Positions 46,978-54,987 of a DNA stretch of 64,000 nt are shown here, one piece after another. Within the stretch, counting starts at the first letter, position 1, and every line of letters begins with the position of its first letter. Location of the stretch: assembly GCA_937873445.1 (NCBI GenBank), contig CALMWF010000040.1, positions 1-64,000 of the forward strand, read 5' to 3'. Position numbers and translations under genes: made by a program. The notes under the pieces were generated by a model. The model did no database searches. It was given only the letters and a program-made list of their open reading frames with translations, and was not told where the DNA came from. The DNA comes from an uncultured Alphaproteobacteria bacterium (GTDB lineage: Bacteria > Pseudomonadota > Alphaproteobacteria > Rhizobiales > Aestuariivirgaceae).

Positions 46978-47006
46978 TTGCCTTCATAGCCCGCAACCCC
47001 TATTGA
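46978..47006 (+). promoter_or_regulatory. candidate promoter for the thiBPQ transcript
   Basis: TTGCCT (46978-46983) and TATTGA (47001-47006) are separated by exactly 17 bp. A start about seven bases on would begin the RNA at the first base of the riboswitch P1 stem. The -35 matches four of six consensus bases (TTGACA) and the -10 four of six (TATAAT). Confidence 0.5.
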
Positions 47007-47012
47007 GGCCCT

Positions 47013-47108
47013 GCTCTCAACGGGGTGCCCGGCCATCGGGCTGAGAGGGGCTTTCTGCCCCAACCCGCTGAACCTGATCTGGATGATGCCAGCGGAGGGA
47101 TTGCGAGC
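47013..47108 (+). promoter_or_regulatory. TPP riboswitch (THI element) upstream of thiBPQ
   Basis: The conserved THI-box core is plain: GGGGTGC ... CTGAGAGG at 47022-47049, then AACCTGATCTGGATGATGCC at 47071-47090 and AGCGGAGGGA at 47091-47100. The P1 stem can form between 47013-47020 and 47101-47108 with one mismatch. It senses thiamine pyrophosphate and should reduce expression of the transporter when TPP is plentiful. Confidence 0.95.
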
Positions 47109-47123
47109 GGGGATCACGTCCCC

Positions 47124-47154
47124 TCCTCCATTTCGCCCGATGGCCTGTGGAGGA
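47124..47154 (+). promoter_or_regulatory. riboswitch expression platform: anti-SD and SD of thiB
   Basis: TCCTCC at 47124-47129 is exactly complementary to the ribosome-binding site GGAGGA at 47149-47154, five bases before the thiB ATG. The same pyrimidine run can instead pair with GGAGGGA at 47094-47100 inside the aptamer. This gives two exclusive folds, so control is probably at translation. Confidence 0.6.
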
Positions 47155-47158
47155 AGAC

Positions 47159-48151
47159 ATGAAGCGATTTTCCCTTGCACTGGCCGCGCTTGTTCTTGCC
47201 GCAGCACCTGCTGCCGCCAAGGAGACGCTGACGGTTTACACCTATGACAGTTTTGTTTCCGACTGGGGGCCGGGGGCGGCCATCAAGGCGGAATTTGAAA
47301 AGACCTGCGATTGTGACGTGAAGTGGGTGGCGCCGGGCGACGGTGTGGCCCTGCTCAACCGGCTGAAGCTGGAGGGCAAGGAGACCAGCGCCGATGTGGT
47401 GCTGGGTCTGGACACCAGCGTCACGGCGGAAGCCAAAGACCTCGGTCTGTTCGGGGCGCATGGGGTGGATGCAAGCCGCGTCAAGGTGCCGGGCGGCTGG
47501 AGCGACACCACCTTTCTGCCCTATGACTATGCCCATTTCGCCGTGGTCTATGACACGGAAAAAATGACCACACCGCCCAGAAGCCTGGATGAACTGGTGA
47601 CCGGCGATGCGGCGCAGAAGATCATTCTCGAAGACCCGCGCTCGTCCACGCCGGGGCTTGGCTTTCTGTTGTGGATGAAGGCGGTCTATGGCGAGCAGGC
47701 CGGGGCCATGTGGGCCAGGCTCAAGCCGCGCATTCTCACCGTGGCACCCGGCTGGTCCGAGGCCTATGGGCTGTTCACCAAGGGCGAGGCGCCCATGGTG
47801 TTTTCCTATGTCACCTCGCCCGCCTATCACATGGTGGAGGAAAAGACCGACCGCTATCAGGCCGCTGCCTTCGCCGAGGGCCACTACCTTCAGGTGGAGG
47901 TGGCGGGGCTGGTGGAAGCCTCGCCGGAGAAGGCGCTGGCCCGGAAATTCCTGACCTTCATGCTGACCCCCGGCTTTCAGAACGAGATTGCCACCAAGAA
48001 CTGGATGATGCCGGCGGGCGAGACATCCGTTCCGCTGCCGGAGGTCTTCGGTAAATTGGTGCAGCCGGAAAAGACCCTGATGTTCACGCCCGAGGAGGTG
48101 CGCGACCACCGCCGCGACTGGATTGGCGAATGGCTGAACGCCACACGATAA
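47159..48151 (+). CDS. thiB: thiamine/TPP ABC transporter substrate-binding protein
   Basis: A 330-residue periplasmic protein with a signal peptide ending AAPAAAKE. It then reads [16 protein letters not shown], the ThiB start, and contains [14 protein letters not shown] and [12 protein letters not shown], which are typical. It delivers thiamine, TMP or TPP to the ThiPQ membrane complex. ATG 47159 has GGAGGAAGAC before it; an in-frame codon 12 bases upstream lacks a site. The mRNA leader carries a TPP riboswitch. It overlaps thiP by 22 bp. Confidence 0.95.
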   Translation: MKRFSLALAALVLAAAPAAAKETLTVYTYDSFVSDWGPGAAIKAEFEKTCDCDVKWVAPGDGVALLNRLKLEGKETSADVVLGLDTSVTAEAKDLGLFGAHGVDASRVKVPGGWSDTTFLPYDYAHFAVVYDTEKMTTPPRSLDELVTGDAAQKIILEDPRSSTPGLGFLLWMKAVYGEQAGAMWARLKPRILTVAPGWSEAYGLFTKGEAPMVFSYVTSPAYHMVEEKTDRYQAAAFAEGHYLQVEVAGLVEASPEKALARKFLTFMLTPGFQNEIATKNWMMPAGETSVPLPEVFGKLVQPEKTLMFTPEEVRDHRRDWIGEWLNATR

Positions 48152-49671
48152 CGGCACTGCCCGGCGGGCTGGGGGCGGCCCTCTGGGTTGCGGCGGCAGT
48201 GGCGGCAGGTCTGCTGCCGCTGCTGTCGCTGGCTTTTCAGGCAGGCGGGCCGACGCTGGATGGCGCGGTGTGGGCGGCGCTGCGCTTCACGCTGGTGCAG
48301 GCGGGCCTGTCCACGCTGCTGTCGGTGGTGCCAGCCGTGCCGCTGGCGCGGGCGCTGGCGCGGCGGCAGTTCACCGGGCGCGGCCTGCTGCTTCGGCTCC
48401 TGGCCGTGCCGCTGGCCCTGCCGGCCATTGTGGCGGTGCTGGCGGTGGTGTCGGTCTATGGTGCCAATGGCGTGCTGGGCGGGTTCATGCCGGTCTATGG
48501 CTTGCCGGGCATTCTCCTCACCCATGTGTTCTTCAATCTTCCGCTGGCCACACGGCTGGTGCTGGAGGCGCTGGCCACCACACCGCCGGAGGCCCATCGG
48601 CTGGCGGCGCAACTGGGTTTTTCTGATAACGACGTGTTACGCCATGTGGATGGGCCGGTCTTGCGGGCGCGGCTTCCGGCCATTGCCGGGCTGGTGTTTC
48701 TGTTGTGCGCGGCCAGCTTCGTCACCGTGCTGACGCTGGGCGGCGGGCCTGCCGCCACCACGCTGGAAGTGGCCATCTATCAGGCGCTGCGCATGGATTT
48801 TGACCCGGCCCGGGCGGCGGGCCTGTCGCTGCTTCAGCTGGCGTTGTCGCTGACGTTGGTGGCGCTGGCCGGGCGCATGATGCTGGCGCAGGCCTCACAG
48901 GCGCCGCTGCGGCTGCGGCAGCAACGGTTCGACGGCCACAGCCCGGCAGCCAGGGCCCTTGATGCCGGGATGCTGCTTCTGGCGGTGGCTGTGGTAGCCC
49001 CGCCGGTGGTGGCGCTGGTGGCGGCCGGTCTATCTCATGTGGCGCTCTCTGCGGCGCTGTTTTCAGCCCTGGGCTGGAGCCTGGCCATTGGCGGTGTGGC
49101 GGCGCTTTTTGCCACGGTGCTGGGCTATGGGCTGGCCGGGGCGGCGGCGCGCCTGCCGCAGCGGCGGATGTGGTTTGAGGGTGTGGCACTGGCGGGTGTT
49201 ATGGTTCCGCCCGCCGTCATGGCCACCGGCTGGTTTCTGATCTTCGGGCGCAACGGCACGTCGCGGGCTGAACTGTTTCTTCTGGTGGTGGCGCTGAACG
49301 CGCTGATGGCGCTGCCCTTCGTGGTGGCGGTGCTGGCGCCGCAGCTGGCACGCCTGGCCGCCGCCCATGACCGGCTCTGTGCAGCCCTCGGCATTTCCGG
49401 CTGGGCGCGGCTGCGTCTCATCGACCTTCCGGCGCTGCGCCGCCCCCTGGCCCAGGCGCTGCTGCTGGCGGGCATCATGGCCATGGGCGACCTCACCGCC
49501 ATCACGCTTTTCGGCTCCGGGGGCATTCTCACCCTGCCCGCTTTGGTCTATCAACAGATGGGCCATTACCGCGGCAACCTGGCGGCAGGCACGGCACTGG
49601 TTCTGGCGGTTGTGATTTTCCTGGCAGCATGGCTGGCTGAACGGCTGGGAGCGGAAGATGATCCGCATTGA
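48130..49671 (+). CDS. thiP: thiamine/TPP ABC transporter permease
   Basis: A 513-residue inner-membrane protein made of two fused BPD-type permease halves, about 12 helices, as in ThiP of E. coli. Each half has an EAA-like coupling loop ([19 protein letters not shown] in the first, [22 protein letters not shown] in the second) that contacts Thi[21 protein letters not shown] is a typical ThiP stretch. It overlaps both thiB and thiQ. Confidence 0.93.
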   Translation: MAERHTITALPGGLGAALWVAAAVAAGLLPLLSLAFQAGGPTLDGAVWAALRFTLVQAGLSTLLSVVPAVPLARALARRQFTGRGLLLRLLAVPLALPAIVAVLAVVSVYGANGVLGGFMPVYGLPGILLTHVFFNLPLATRLVLEALATTPPEAHRLAAQLGFSDNDVLRHVDGPVLRARLPAIAGLVFLLCAASFVTVLTLGGGPAATTLEVAIYQALRMDFDPARAAGLSLLQLALSLTLVALAGRMMLAQASQAPLRLRQQRFDGHSPAARALDAGMLLLAVAVVAPPVVALVAAGLSHVALSAALFSALGWSLAIGGVAALFATVLGYGLAGAAARLPQRRMWFEGVALAGVMVPPAVMATGWFLIFGRNGTSRAELFLLVVALNALMALPFVVAVLAPQLARLAAAHDRLCAALGISGWARLRLIDLPALRRPLAQALLLAGIMAMGDLTAITLFGSGGILTLPALVYQQMGHYRGNLAAGTALVLAVVIFLAAWLAERLGAEDDPH

Positions 49672-50368
49672 GCAGGCGCTTTATGTCTATGGCGACTTCC
49701 GCCTCGCCATTGATGTGGCGGTGCCCAGGGGGTCGTTCACCGCCGTGCTCGGCCCTTCGGGGGCGGGCAAGTCCACTCTGCTTGCCATCATTGCCGGGTT
49801 TGAGCCGCTGCGCCGGGGCAAGGTGGAGGTGGCCGGAGCCGATGTCACCGCCCTGCCCCCGGCTCAGCGACCACTCACCATGGTGTTTCAGGACAACAAC
49901 ACCTTCGCCCATCTCGATGCCTGGACCAATGTGGCGCTGGGGGTGGCACCATCGCTGAGACTGGATGAAGCCCAGCGCCAGATGGTGGACGAGGCGCTGG
50001 CCCGCGTTGGGCTTTCAGCATTGGCGCGGCGCAAGCCCGGCGACATGTCGGGTGGGGAGAGGCAGCGCATCGCCCTGGCCCGCATGCTGGTGCGCAACCG
50101 GCCGGTGGTGCTGCTGGATGAGCCCTTTGCCGCGCTGGGACCGGGCTTGCGGGCGGAAATGCTGGCCGAGGTCAAGGACCTGCAGAGGGAGCGCGGCTTT
50201 ACCGTGGTGATGGTGACGCATCAGCCGGAAGATGCCCGCGCGGTGGCCGATGCCGTGTGCTTTGTGGCCGGTGGCGTGGCCCGCCCGCCGGTGGCCACCG
50301 CAGCCTTCTTCGCGGCCCGCAATGATGCGGCAATTGCGGACTATCTGGGGGGCTGGCGGGACTCCTGA
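49658..50368 (+). CDS. thiQ: thiamine/TPP ABC transporter ATP-binding protein
   Basis: A 236-residue ABC ATPase with Walker A GPSGAGKST, Q-loop FQDNNTF (the NN is typical of ThiQ), signature MSGGERQRIALAR and Walker B VVLLDEPFAALG. It powers thiamine import by ThiBP. GGGAGCGGAAG stands before its ATG. The set thiBPQ is complete, and 21 bp separate it from the ABC-F gene that follows. Confidence 0.95.
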   Translation: MIRIEQALYVYGDFRLAIDVAVPRGSFTAVLGPSGAGKSTLLAIIAGFEPLRRGKVEVAGADVTALPPAQRPLTMVFQDNNTFAHLDAWTNVALGVAPSLRLDEAQRQMVDEALARVGLSALARRKPGDMSGGERQRIALARMLVRNRPVVLLDEPFAALGPGLRAEMLAEVKDLQRERGFTVVMVTHQPEDARAVADAVCFVAGGVARPPVATAAFFAARNDAAIADYLGGWRDS

Positions 50369-50389
50369 CATTGGGCTATCCCCGGTGGC

Positions 50390-52198
50390 ATGGCTTCCGT
50401 TCTCCTTCATCTTCGCAGCATTCACGTCACCTTCGGCGGCAAGCCGGTTCTGGAAAGTGCCGAACTGATGGTGGCGGAGGGCGAGCGCGTGGCCCTTGTT
50501 GGGCGCAACGGCTCGGGCAAGTCAACGCTGCTCAAGGTGGCGGCCGGCCTGCATGAGGCCGATGGCGGCACGGTGTGGGTGCAGCCCGGCACGACGGTGC
50601 GCTATCTGCCGCAGGAGCCTGACCTGTCCGGCTTTGCCACGGTGCGCGACTATGTGCTGGCGGGGCTGGCCCCCGGTGATGACCCGCACCGGGCGCGCCG
50701 CCTGCTGGAGGATCTGGGTCTCAGCGGCGATGAAGCGCCTGCCAGCCTGTCGGGCGGTGAAACACGGCGCGCGGCGCTGGCCCGGACGCTGGCCCCTGAA
50801 CCCGATGTGCTGCTGCTGGACGAACCCACCAACCATCTCGACCTGCCCGCCATTGAATGGCTTGAGACGGAACTGAAGGCGACGCGCTCGGCCCTCATTC
50901 TCATCAGCCATGACCGCCACTTCCTTGAGGCCCTGACCAACCGCACGGTGTGGCTGGACCGCGGCCAGGCGCGCCGCCTCAATGCCGGATTCGCCGATTT
51001 TGAAAGCTGGCGCGACCAATTGCTGAACGAGGAGGAAATTGCCCAGGCGGCACTGGAACAGCAGATTGCCACCGAAGAACACTGGATGCGCCATGGCGTG
51101 ACGGCGCGGCGCAAGCGCAATGTCCGGCGCGTCAACCTGCTGGCCGAACTGCGCCAGAAGCGCAAGGACCATGTGAAGCGGCTGGGCAACGTGAGCATGG
51201 AGGCCAGTGCCGGGGATCTGTCGGGCCGTCTGGTGATCGAGGCCAACAAAATTTCCAAGCGCTTTGGCGACACGGTGATTGCCGACCGGCTGTCGCTCAC
51301 CATGCTGCGCGGCGACCGGCTGGCCATGGTGGGGCCCAACGGCGCGGGCAAGACCACCCTTATCAAACTGCTGACGCGCGCCATTGAGCCCGACGAAGGC
51401 AGCGTGCGCCACGGCACCAATCTGCAGATCGTGACGCTGGACCAGTCGCGCCAGAGCCTTGATCCCAACGCCACGGTGGCCGATGTCATCACCGATGGCC
51501 GGGGCCAGAGTGTGACCGTCAACGGTGAAACCCGGCATGTGGTGAGCTATATGCGCGACTTCCTGTTTCAGCCGGAACAGGCGCGCACGCCGGTGTCGGT
51601 GCTGTCGGGCGGTGAGCGGGCGCGCCTCATTCTGGCGCGCGAACTGGCCAAGCCGTCGAACTTCCTCATTCTCGACGAGCCGACCAACGATCTCGATCTT
51701 GAAACCCTCGACCTGTTGCAGGAATTGCTGTCGGCCTATCCCGGCACCATTCTGCTGGTTTCCCATGACCGCGACTTCCTTGACCGGGTGGCAACCTCGG
51801 TGCTGATGGCCGACGGCAAGGGCAAGTGGATTGAATATGCCGGTGGCTATTCCGACATGATGGCCCAGCGCGGCGAAGGTGTGGCGGCGCGCCGGGTGGT
51901 GAAGGCCCCCGCCCCGGCGAAGCGCGAGCGCGTGGACGCCCCGACCACCCCGGCGGTGAAGCGCAAACTGTCCTACAAGGAAAAATTCGCGCTGGAAAAC
52001 CTGCCCAGGGATATTGCCCGGCTCAATGCCGAGATTGCCGACATTGAGGCACGCATGGCCGACGGCGATTTCTTCACCCGTGATCCCGATGGCTTTGCCA
52101 AGGCCAGCCTGCGCCATGCCGAGGCGCGCGCCGCGCTGGAAACGGCGGAAGATCAGTGGCTGGAACTGGAACTGCTGAAGGGCGAGCTGGAGGGCTAG
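50390..52198 (+). CDS. ABC-F family ATPase (Uup type)
   Basis: A 602-residue protein with two ABC domains and no membrane helix. Walker A motifs are GRNGSGKST and GPNGAGKTT; signatures are LSGGETRRAALAR and LSGGERARLILAR; Walker B motifs end in LDEPTNHLD and LDEPTNDLD. The short linker between domains and a C-terminal coiled coil (about 525-600) fit Uup, which acts on ribosomes or DNA structures. It is the second ABC-F gene in the window and closely resembles the first only in the shared motifs. It converges on the DUF2207 gene, with a palindrome cluster between. Confidence 0.9.
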   Translation: MASVLLHLRSIHVTFGGKPVLESAELMVAEGERVALVGRNGSGKSTLLKVAAGLHEADGGTVWVQPGTTVRYLPQEPDLSGFATVRDYVLAGLAPGDDPHRARRLLEDLGLSGDEAPASLSGGETRRAALARTLAPEPDVLLLDEPTNHLDLPAIEWLETELKATRSALILISHDRHFLEALTNRTVWLDRGQARRLNAGFADFESWRDQLLNEEEIAQAALEQQIATEEHWMRHGVTARRKRNVRRVNLLAELRQKRKDHVKRLGNVSMEASAGDLSGRLVIEANKISKRFGDTVIADRLSLTMLRGDRLAMVGPNGAGKTTLIKLLTRAIEPDEGSVRHGTNLQIVTLDQSRQSLDPNATVADVITDGRGQSVTVNGETRHVVSYMRDFLFQPEQARTPVSVLSGGERARLILARELAKPSNFLILDEPTNDLDLETLDLLQELLSAYPGTILLVSHDRDFLDRVATSVLMADGKGKWIEYAGGYSDMMAQRGEGVAARRVVKAPAPAKRERVDAPTTPAVKRKLSYKEKFALENLPRDIARLNAEIADIEARMADGDFFTRDPDGFAKASLRHAEARAALETAEDQWLELELLKGELEG

Positions 52199-52235
52199 AG
52201 CGGAATAGGTTTTGATGGATCAAAACGTCCGCTCT
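52197..52235. repeat. palindrome 1 of an intergenic cluster
   Basis: Outer arms AGAGCGGA (52197-52204) and TCCGCTCT (52228-52235) and inner arms GTTTTGAT (52209-52216) and ATCAAAAC (52219-52226) form a two-part hairpin. It begins inside the stop codon of the ABC-F gene. Similar-looking AGAGCG palindromes are common between genes in alphaproteobacteria. Confidence 0.8.
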
Positions 52236-52249
52236 AACGTGTTGTGGGC

Positions 52250-52296
52250 GAGCAGCTTTCTGACTTTTGCCGCAACCGTCAAAAGTCAGGCTGCTC
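52250..52296. repeat. palindrome 2 of the intergenic cluster
   Basis: Arms GAGCAGC (52250-52256) with GCTGCTC (52290-52296) and CTGACTTTTG (52260-52269) with CAAAAGTCAG (52280-52289), 10-base loop. It can end transcription from either side and is a near copy of palindrome 3. Confidence 0.8.
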
Positions 52297-52314
52297 TAGA
52301 CCGGCGTGGATTTT

Positions 52315-52350
52315 CTGACTTTGCCGCTTACCGGCAAAGTCAGGCTGCTC
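52315..52350. repeat. palindrome 3 of the intergenic cluster
   Basis: Arms CTGACTTTGCCG (52315-52326) and CGGCAAAGTCAG (52332-52343) pair perfectly over 12 bp with a 5-base loop. The right flank GCTGCTCT repeats that of palindrome 2. It ends just before the stop of the convergent DUF2207 gene, so it may act as a shared terminator. Confidence 0.8.
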
Positions 52351-52355
52351 TTGTT

Positions 52356-54311
52356 CTACCAGCCGCCGCCACCGCCGCCGCCGCCGCCGCCGCCCGAAGA
52401 GCCGCCGCCGCCTGAGCCGGAAAAGCCGCCGGGGGCTGACGACGCCGCGGGTACGCTGGCGGCAATGCCGCGGTCAAGCCCGTGGGTGACGTCACCGATG
52501 CTGCCGGGATTGTGCCAGTCCCAGTTGCTGCCGTGATACCAAATGGGTGCCGAAGCCCCGGCCACCGCCGCTGCCGCCAGCACGGCGGCGAATTTGTCGG
52601 TCCATTCGGTTTCGCAATCCAGCGCCATGGCGTGGGGCAGATAGCGCTCAAACAGTTCCGGCGTCTTGTCCGGCGGGTTCAGCGCCTTCAGCCGTTCCTC
52701 CTCGGCGGTGGTGAGGTAAAGCCGGAAGCCCTCGATCTGGTCGAGCATCTTGCGGCCGGCCACGGTGGGCGCGCGCAGCAGGAAGTAGAACACCAGATTG
52801 AGCACGGCCAGCGCCACGGCACCCACCAGAATGATCCAGGCGTCACGGCCAAGATCGCCGCCGAACAGCATCATGCCCGGCACCGCCGCCCCGGCGATGA
52901 AGAAGGGCAGCATGAACATGAGGCCGAAGATGGAGGAGACGCGGCCCATGATGCCACGGCCCTGGATCAGGCCCTTCAGCAGGTTCCACGAGAAGACCAG
53001 CACCACGCCCCACCAGATGGCCGACCAGCCGACCACGAAGAAGGCGGGAATGCCCGCACCGCCGGGCGACAGCACCACCGTGGCCACCAGACCGGCCAGC
53101 GATACCAGCGCGCCGAGGGCGAACCAGCCGTAGTTCCTGAGGAACATGGCGCCTTCAAATTCGCCCTTCAGCCAGGCGCCCAGCTGGCTCTTCAGGCTTT
53201 GCACCAGAATGGCCTCGCTCTGGCCGAGGTCGAGGCGGGAATTGGGCATGGCGGCATAGAGCCGGGCCTCGGCGGCGGTAAGTGGCTGGACCCCGGCAGC
53301 CCGGGTGGCAAAGGCGCCCCTGGCGTCGGACTTGCGCGGGACGAGGGCATAGCCGTCGTCGGAATCCTCGATGACGAGATGGCCCTTCACCGCCATGTCG
53401 AGAATGGCGGCGGCAAAGGCCTTGTTGTCATAGGACTGTTTCCAGATGTAGCGCAGGGCCGAGGGGCCGATGCCCTGCGGCGGGCGGAACAGCGGCACAA
53501 TCACACCCTTGGGCGGATCGCGGCCCACCCGGTTCCAGGCGAAGCCGAAATAGGCAGCCACCGCCGCCAGCGTGGCCAGCAGCGCCCAGATGCCGAGATT
53601 GTCACGCAGCTGGCTGAGGCGCTGATCCGCGGCGCTGGGCTGCGCCACCACGCCCTTGGGAAAGGCCACGGCCACGGTGAAGCCCTCATTGGGCGCCAGC
53701 TCCGCCGTTGTTTCAGCGGCGAAGACCGCGCCACTGGCGGCGGTGACCTTGGCCTGACTGGTGTTGCCGCCAGAGGGGCCGGTGTAGACGGCATGCTGGC
53801 CCACGGAGGCCCCCGGCGGCAGGGTGATGGTGACGGCCGCATGGACAATGGGAAAGGCCCAGCCGTTGCCGGTGACATTCCAGTAGAGTTCGTCATAGCC
53901 GTCGAAATAGCCGATCTGGCGGGTGGTGCGGTATTCGATGACATAGCGGTGGTAGCCGGAGGAGATCAGCGTATCGGCGCGGCCGATGCGGATGCGCACG
54001 CCGTTGCTGATGCTCTCCAGCGTGTAATCGGTCGGATTGCCGTTGCGACGAACGCCGATGACCTCGAAGCCGACGCGATAGCGCAGCCCGTCGCGGTCGG
54101 TGTAGGTGGTGGGAAAGTCGCGGAAGATGCCGCGCTTGATCTGATCCCCCTCGGCCAGCACGACAATACTTTCGGTGACCGACAGCGAGGCGTCGGGGTT
54201 CACCGTCACCTGGCTGATGAAGTCATCAATCTGCTCGCGCGCCAGCGCCGCCTGCGCCAGCCCGAGCCAGCACAGCACTGCGATCAGCGTGGCGCGGAGG
54301 GCGCGCCTCAC
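52356..54311 (-). CDS. DUF2207 membrane protein with glycine-rich C-terminal tail
   Basis: A 651-residue protein with a signal peptide (ALAREQIDDF start of mature part) and an extracytoplasmic DUF2207 domain: ASLSVTESIVVLAEG, KRGIFRDFPT, and ELYWNVTGNGW are diagnostic. A transmembrane helix near residue 240 and three or four more between about 395 and 515 follow. The tail is almost only Gly and Ser, ending in a single Trp. Function unknown; DUF2207 and LemA genes are paired in many bacteria. It starts at a GTG overlapping the lemA stop by 4 bp, so the two are co-translated. Confidence 0.88.
   Translation of the reverse strand: MRRALRATLIAVLCWLGLAQAALAREQIDDFISQVTVNPDASLSVTESIVVLAEGDQIKRGIFRDFPTTYTDRDGLRYRVGFEVIGVRRNGNPTDYTLESISNGVRIRIGRADTLISSGYHRYVIEYRTTRQIGYFDGYDELYWNVTGNGWAFPIVHAAVTITLPPGASVGQHAVYTGPSGGNTSQAKVTAASGAVFAAETTAELAPNEGFTVAVAFPKGVVAQPSAADQRLSQLRDNLGIWALLATLAAVAAYFGFAWNRVGRDPPKGVIVPLFRPPQGIGPSALRYIWKQSYDNKAFAAAILDMAVKGHLVIEDSDDGYALVPRKSDARGAFATRAAGVQPLTAAEARLYAAMPNSRLDLGQSEAILVQSLKSQLGAWLKGEFEGAMFLRNYGWFALGALVSLAGLVATVVLSPGGAGIPAFFVVGWSAIWWGVVLVFSWNLLKGLIQGRGIMGRVSSIFGLMFMLPFFIAGAAVPGMMLFGGDLGRDAWIILVGAVALAVLNLVFYFLLRAPTVAGRKMLDQIEGFRLYLTTAEEERLKALNPPDKTPELFERYLPHAMALDCETEWTDKFAAVLAAAAVAGASAPIWYHGSNWDWHNPGSIGDVTHGLDRGIAASVPAASSAPGGFSGSGGGGSSGGGGGGGGGGGW
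52362..52394. repeat. GCC-rich trinucleotide repeat coding for poly-glycine
   Basis: Eleven consecutive glycine codons (read on the minus strand, almost all GGC) precede the final Trp of the DUF2207 protein. Being a triplet repeat, length changes here would keep the frame. Confidence 0.85.
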
Positions 54312-54865
54312 TTGTTGAAGCTCACCTTGGGCACTTCGCGGGCCGCCGCGTCACCGATGTCGTAGAATTCCGCCTTGGTGAAGTTGAAGGCGTTGGCCAC
54401 GAAATTGGACGGGAAGCTTTCGATCAGCGTGTTCAGATTGCGCACCGCACCGTTGTAATAGCGGCGCGACAGCTGGATTTCATCCTCGATGCCGGAGAGC
54501 TGCTGCTGCAGGTCGCGGAAATTGGCGTCGGCCTTCAGTTCCGGATAGGCCTCGGCGATGGCAAACAGGCGGCCCAGCGCTGACGTGAGCTGCTTGGAGG
54601 CTTCGGCCTGATCGGCCACCGTGGTGGCGCCCATGCTTTTGGCGCGCAGTTCGGCAATGTCGCGGAAGATCTTGTCTTCGTGGGAGGCATAGCCCTTCAC
54701 CGTTTCCACCAGATTGGGGATGAGATCGGCGCGGCGGCGCAACTGCACGTCAATGCCGCTCCAGCCTTCGGCCACCAGGTTCTTGTTTTTCACCAGCGCG
54801 TTATAGGCATAGGCCAGATAGGCGCCGATCAAGGCGACAAGGCTCAGTAAAATGGTGCTCAGCAT
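54308..54865 (-). CDS. lemA: LemA family protein
   Basis: A 185-residue protein with one N-terminal transmembrane helix (residues about 2-20) and a long helical body. The motifs YNALVKNKNLVAEGWSGIDVQ, RRADLIPNLVETVKGYA and SRRYYNGAVRNLN are LemA signatures. The soluble part should form a helical bundle on the periplasmic or cytoplasmic face. Its role is unknown. The ATG at 54865 is preceded by AGGAG about 12 bases upstream; a longer in-frame start reaches 54925 without need. It is the first gene of a pair with the DUF2207 gene. Confidence 0.9.
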   Translation of the reverse strand: MLSTILLSLVALIGAYLAYAYNALVKNKNLVAEGWSGIDVQLRRRADLIPNLVETVKGYASHEDKIFRDIAELRAKSMGATTVADQAEASKQLTSALGRLFAIAEAYPELKADANFRDLQQQLSGIEDEIQLSRRYYNGAVRNLNTLIESFPSNFVANAFNFTKAEFYDIGDAAAREVPKVSFNK

Positions 54866-54987
54866 CCCGGTTGCTCCTGTTGCGGGCGATTGCTGCATTA
54901 TCGGAGCGCGGCGGCGGTCAATCAAGGGTGCGTGAAGCGCTTGCGCACAGGTGGCAAAGGGCTAGGCTGGCGGCAACAGGGGATGGC

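Noticed and set aside
52197-52350. Palindromes as ends of an insertion sequence
   Set aside because: No transposase or room for one between them, and no target-site duplication is visible.
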